This document shows positions 19,971-22,500 of a DNA stretch of 22,500 nucleotides, piece after piece. The DNA comes from Symbiodinium natans (taxonomy: Eukaryota > Sar > Dinophyceae > Suessiales > Symbiodiniaceae). Each line of letters begins with the position of its first letter. Within the stretch, counting starts at the first letter, position 1. Below the pieces are notes generated by a model, which did no database searches, was not told where the DNA came from, and saw only the letters and a program-made list of their open reading frames with translations. The stretch spans positions 37,501-60,000 of the forward strand of contig CAJNDS010000771.1 of NCBI GenBank assembly GCA_905221605.1. Reading direction: 5' to 3'. The translations under genes were made by a program, and so were the position numbers.

Positions 19971-20005
19971 GATCACCAGAAATCTTCATCATGGGGGCTT
20001 GAGGG
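19914..20005 (+). repeat. Tandem duplication, 57-bp period
   Basis: 35 bp starting GATCACCAGAAATCTTCATC are identical at 19914-19948 and 19971-20005. The first copy continues with GGTTGAGGGTTTCGGGTTTA, and the second lacks the 7-base GGTTGAG-type unit. Confidence 0.95.
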
Positions 20006-20278
20006 TTTCGGGTTTTAGGGTTTAGGGTTTAGGGTTTAGGGTTTAGGGTTTAGGGTTTCTGAAACTAGGGGTACCCTATTGGGGTCCTTATGAGACGGGA
20101 GGATCTATACTGGGGGTGCCCTACTTTCGTATCTCCCCCCGTCATTGGCAGAGGTGGGTGGAATTCCTGATGCCCTGATATTTGAATCCGACAGTCAGGG
20201 GTCAGGGTTTAGGGTTTAGGGTTTAGGGTTTAGGGTTTAGGGTTTAGGGTTTAGGGTTTAGGGTTTAGGGTTTAGGGT
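20006..20278 (+). repeat. Two TTTAGGG blocks around a dispersed repeat
   Basis: 20006-20058 and 20200-20278 are regular TTTAGGG. 20061-20160 is the GAAACTAGGGGTACCCTATT dispersed repeat, also found inverted at 12014. Confidence 0.9.
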
Positions 20279-20387
20279 TATATAGGGGGTCTGCTGTTCG
20301 TGGCCAAGTCTATGCCGCGTAGCGAAACCCGAGAAGCTGAAGCCCAAAACCTGAAAACCCTAAGTCACCAAACCCTAGGGTCCACCC

Positions 20388-20840
20388 TCTAAACCCTAAA
20401 CCCTAAACCCTAAACCCTAAACCCTAAACCCTAAACCCTAAACCCTAAACCCTAAACCCTAAACCCTAAACCCTAAACCCTAAACCCTAAACCCTAAACC
20501 CTAAACCCTAAACCCTAAACCCTAAACCCTAAAACCCTAACCCTAAACCCTTAACCCTTAACCCTTAACCCTTAACCCTTAACCCTTAACCCTTAACCCT
20601 TAACCCTTAACCCTTAACCCTTAACCCTTAACCCTTAACCCTTAACCCTTAACCCTTAACCCTTAACCCTTAACCCTTAACCCTAAACCCTAAACCCTAC
20701 ACCCTTGACCCTTGACCCTTGACCCTTGACCCTTGACCCTTGACCCTTGACCCTTGACCCTTGACCCTTGACCCTTAACCCTAAGCCCTAAACCCTAAAC
20801 CCTCAACCCTTAACCATAAACCCTAAGCCCTAAACCCACA
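20388..20840 (-). repeat. Mosaic array: CCCTAAA, CCCTTAA, CCCTTGA
   Basis: Successive homogeneous sub-blocks: CCCTAAA at 20388-20545, CCCTTAA at 20546-20680, CCCTAAA, then CCCTTGA at 20702-20775, then mixed units. At 450 bp this is the longest C-orientation array in the window. Confidence 0.97.
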
Positions 20841-20861
20841 TAGCCAAAGCCTGTCCGCAAG

Positions 20862-20904
20862 GATGTCCCAGACCTGTGGAAGAACCAGGCGACCGCAGTT
20901 CCAG
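20862..20904 (+). CDS. Exon candidate, first of phase-consistent 3' trio
   Basis: The acceptor CTGTCCGCAAG ends at 20861. It reads DVPDLWKNQATAVP plus G, donor GGTGTC at 20904-20905. The leftover G plus TT of the next candidate makes GTT (Val). Confidence 0.4.
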
Positions 20905-21073
20905 GGTGTCTATGTCTTGGGTCTTGGGGGTCTTTAGGGTTTAGGGTTTTGGGTTTGGGGTTTTGGGCTTAGGGTTTAGGGGTAGCCAGTTCAACGCCCC
21001 AAACCCTAAACCCTAAACCCGGATGACTTTCAGGGAGCACTAAAACCCGAAGTTCCCTTTCCACTTTCTTCAG

Positions 21074-21096
21074 TTGCAGATGCTGACTCCAATCAG
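21074..21096 (+). CDS. Micro-exon candidate bounded by GTTTAGGG donor
   Basis: A textbook acceptor (CCCTTTCCACTTTCTTCAG, ending at 21073) is followed by 23 bp and then CAG|GTTTAGGGTTTAGGG. The frame TT GCA GAT GCT GAC TCC AAT CAG reads ADADSNQ in phase with the previous candidate. Here the telomere repeat itself would be the 5' splice site. Confidence 0.4.
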
Positions 21097-21126
21097 GTTT
21101 AGGGTTTAGGGTTTAGGGTTTAGGGT

Positions 21127-21172
<46 letters not shown>

Positions 21173-21205
21173 GGTGTAGGGTTTAGGGTTTAGGGCTTAG
21201 GGTTT
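21097..21205 (+). repeat. TTTAGGG then GGGTTGA array
   Basis: Four TTTAGGG units, then seven to eight homogeneous GGGTTGA units, then TTTAGGG again. Confidence 0.95.
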
Positions 21206-21250
21206 GAAACTTTGAGCTTTCTCCTTCTTGGTGCTTCGGCTGCCCAGCAG

Positions 21251-21283
21251 CCGCCGACAATAGCGTCCTTCATGACCTTTTAG
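21251..21283 (+). CDS. Possible terminal exon
   Basis: The pyrimidine-rich acceptor TTTCTCCTTCTTGG...CCCAGCAG precedes CCG CCG ACA..., reading PPTIASFMTF and a TAG at 21281. The phase fits the micro-exon at 21074. If the frame is different the same island reads ADNSVLHDLLELHE and stops at 21295. Confidence 0.3.
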   Translation, partial: PPTIASFMTF

Positions 21284-21299
21284 AGCTTCATGAGTAGCT

Positions 21300-21726
21300 G
21301 TAGGTAGTGCGGGCTATGAGTAGGATAACTATAGTTGTGAATGGTTACGAGCTCTTATCACCCTACTTATAAGTGCCCATGAACCTCTGAGCATTATCCC
21401 CTGATAAGGTCATGTTCCTTAAACCGTTGTTTGGAGTCCTAATTTGATTCAAGGAACCTTCCCTAGTCAATGGACATTGAAGTGGCTTTCGGCTTTCGGC
21501 TTTAGGGTTTAGGCTCAACGGTGTGGGTTTTAGGGTTAAGCTCGAGAGGTTGGGATATGTGGGGGTTTACGAAAAAAGGGACCTGTAATTTCCATCCCCA
21601 AATAGTAGGATTCCCTTTTCTATGGTGCCCCTAATTTCGGAAACACCCAGAAGGGGTTGGGAGGTTTAGGCATCCGGCGTTGATGCTCTCGCTTTTCGGG
21701 GGCCGAGCGAGCTGGCCCAACACATG
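21300..21726. other. Dispersed repeats, no gene
   Basis: 21300-21393 matches the GCGGGCTAT...ACTTATAAGTGCCCATGAAC family. 21545-21660 matches the CCCCTAATTTCGGAAAC family. A weak TTTAGGG-like patch is at 21495-21540. Confidence 0.5.
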
Positions 21727-21778
21727 TTTAGGGTTTAGGGCTTAGCGTTTAGGGTCAGCGCCGAAGGCCCATCATCCA

Positions 21779-22339
21779 TTAGCGCAGAACCCAGCCTAGC
21801 CTAAGCTGCCAAGGGTTTACAGGCACCAAAGGCCTTGGATGAAGGTTTGAGCAGTCGTAAGTCATGTGAGCAAAAGGTGGAGGTTCGTGGATTGGACGAA
21901 GGCGGCCAAGGATTCTGAAGATGGCCAGACAGTGAAGACCCTTCACTTCTGTGCGAAGGCCGAGGCGGAAGGCGGAGGAGGCTTCCTCAATGTGCGAAGG
22001 AGCCAAGTGTGCTGGAGGGCTGTGACAGCGTGCCTCGAGTGACCTGGGCGACGGGCCAACCCAGGCCTGGGCTCCAAGCCAGTTCTCTATATCCCCCCCT
22101 GGGAATTGCTTTCTATTCTTGTTTATACAAACCCAAGAGGATATTGAATCTATTACTTTTATTGAGGTTTCCAAGGGGAGTTTTGTTCTGTGGTGGGTGT
22201 TAAAGCTGTGATTGCCCCGATTTCTAGTGCTACGGTGTACACAGCACCAGGAGGGCTCGAAAATCCCTGGATGAAGGAGGTGAAAATAGCCTTCCTCCAA
22301 GGCCCTCGACCTCAAACCCTTAACCTTAACCCCCAACAC
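21779..22339 (-). CDS. Unrecognised 186-codon ORF
   Basis: This is the longest ORF outside simple repeats, in a 550-bp stretch of balanced composition. The product has a mixed composition with no membrane helix, motif or repeat that I recognise, and its N-terminus is encoded in a CCTTAACC-type repeat remnant. On the + strand the same stretch is open for 64 codons. With no homology it could be chance, an exon on either strand, or 3' UTR. Confidence 0.2.
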   Translation of the reverse strand: MLGVKVKGLRSRALEEGYFHLLHPGIFEPSWCCVHRSTRNRGNHSFNTHHRTKLPLETSIKVIDSISSWVCINKNRKQFPGGDIENWLGAQAWVGPSPRSLEARCHSPPAHLAPSHIEEASSAFRLGLRTEVKGLHCLAIFRILGRLRPIHEPPPFAHMTYDCSNLHPRPLVPVNPWQLRLGWVLR

Positions 22340-22440
22340 ACCCCGAAATTCTACACCCTGATGTCGCCCTAGACCCTAATCACCAAACCCCAAACCCCAA
22401 ACCCTAAACCCTAAACCCTGAACCCCGAACCCTGATGCCT
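22315..22440 (-). repeat. Degenerate CCCTAAA / CCCCAAA block
   Basis: Mixed C-orientation units near the right edge of the window. Confidence 0.85.
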
Positions 22441-22500
22441 GAACCCTGGGCATGGGGGTTCAGGCACTTGCTCCTCCAACCCGAAGCCTCGGACCAGACC

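Noticed and set aside
905-22440. CRISPR array
   Set aside because: Repeat units are 7-9 bp, tandem without spacers and telomeric. No 25-40 bp repeat with regular unique spacers occurs.

Overview
This is eukaryotic nuclear DNA, most likely from a dinoflagellate of the Symbiodiniaceae/Suessiales type. Three things point there: pervasive plant/alveolate-type telomere heptamers (TTTAGGG / CCCTAAA) and variants; introns that appear to start with GC or GA as well as GT and end in AG|G, as is known for Symbiodinium; and short exons whose joined reading resembles a polytopic membrane protein with a YWWW motif that I associate with alveolate receptor-like proteins. The family and taxon come from memory, not from a search. 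No rRNA, tRNA, CRISPR or bacterial-type operon is visible.

Layout. About sixty blocks of telomere-like repeat are scattered through the window, in both orientations, separated by 60-300 bp of non-repetitive sequence. The non-repetitive islands repeatedly look like small exons: a pyrimidine-rich stretch, then AG|, then 25-85 bp of open reading frame, then a donor. The typical order is CCCTAAA block, exon, TTTAGGG block.

On the + strand from 572 to 8451, nine short exons can be assigned. Exons 1 to 4 join with matching phase into one hydrophobic, conserved-looking reading frame. Exon 5 is strong, but its 3' end is not resolved and an exon may be missing after it. Exons 6 and 7 join into a second membrane segment, followed by a charged cytosolic tail in exons 8 and 9. 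The 5' part of the gene lies upstream of this window. Further exon candidates run to about 21283, where a phase-consistent trio ends in a stop codon. Whether they belong to the same gene is not known.

Other contents: a 1.06-kb pyrimidine tract (8607-9665) inside an intron; a 38-base C run; a composite dispersed repeat present once in short form (3651-4211, +) and once in long form (13324-14753, -), the long copy carrying a TIR-domain-like fragment split over three frames (about 13940-14300, probably a pseudogene); small foldback, MITE-like repeats; and several places where telomere blocks are flanked by duplicated unique sequence or interrupt another repeat. The long Ser/Leu ORFs at 8551-9812 are artefacts of the pyrimidine tract.
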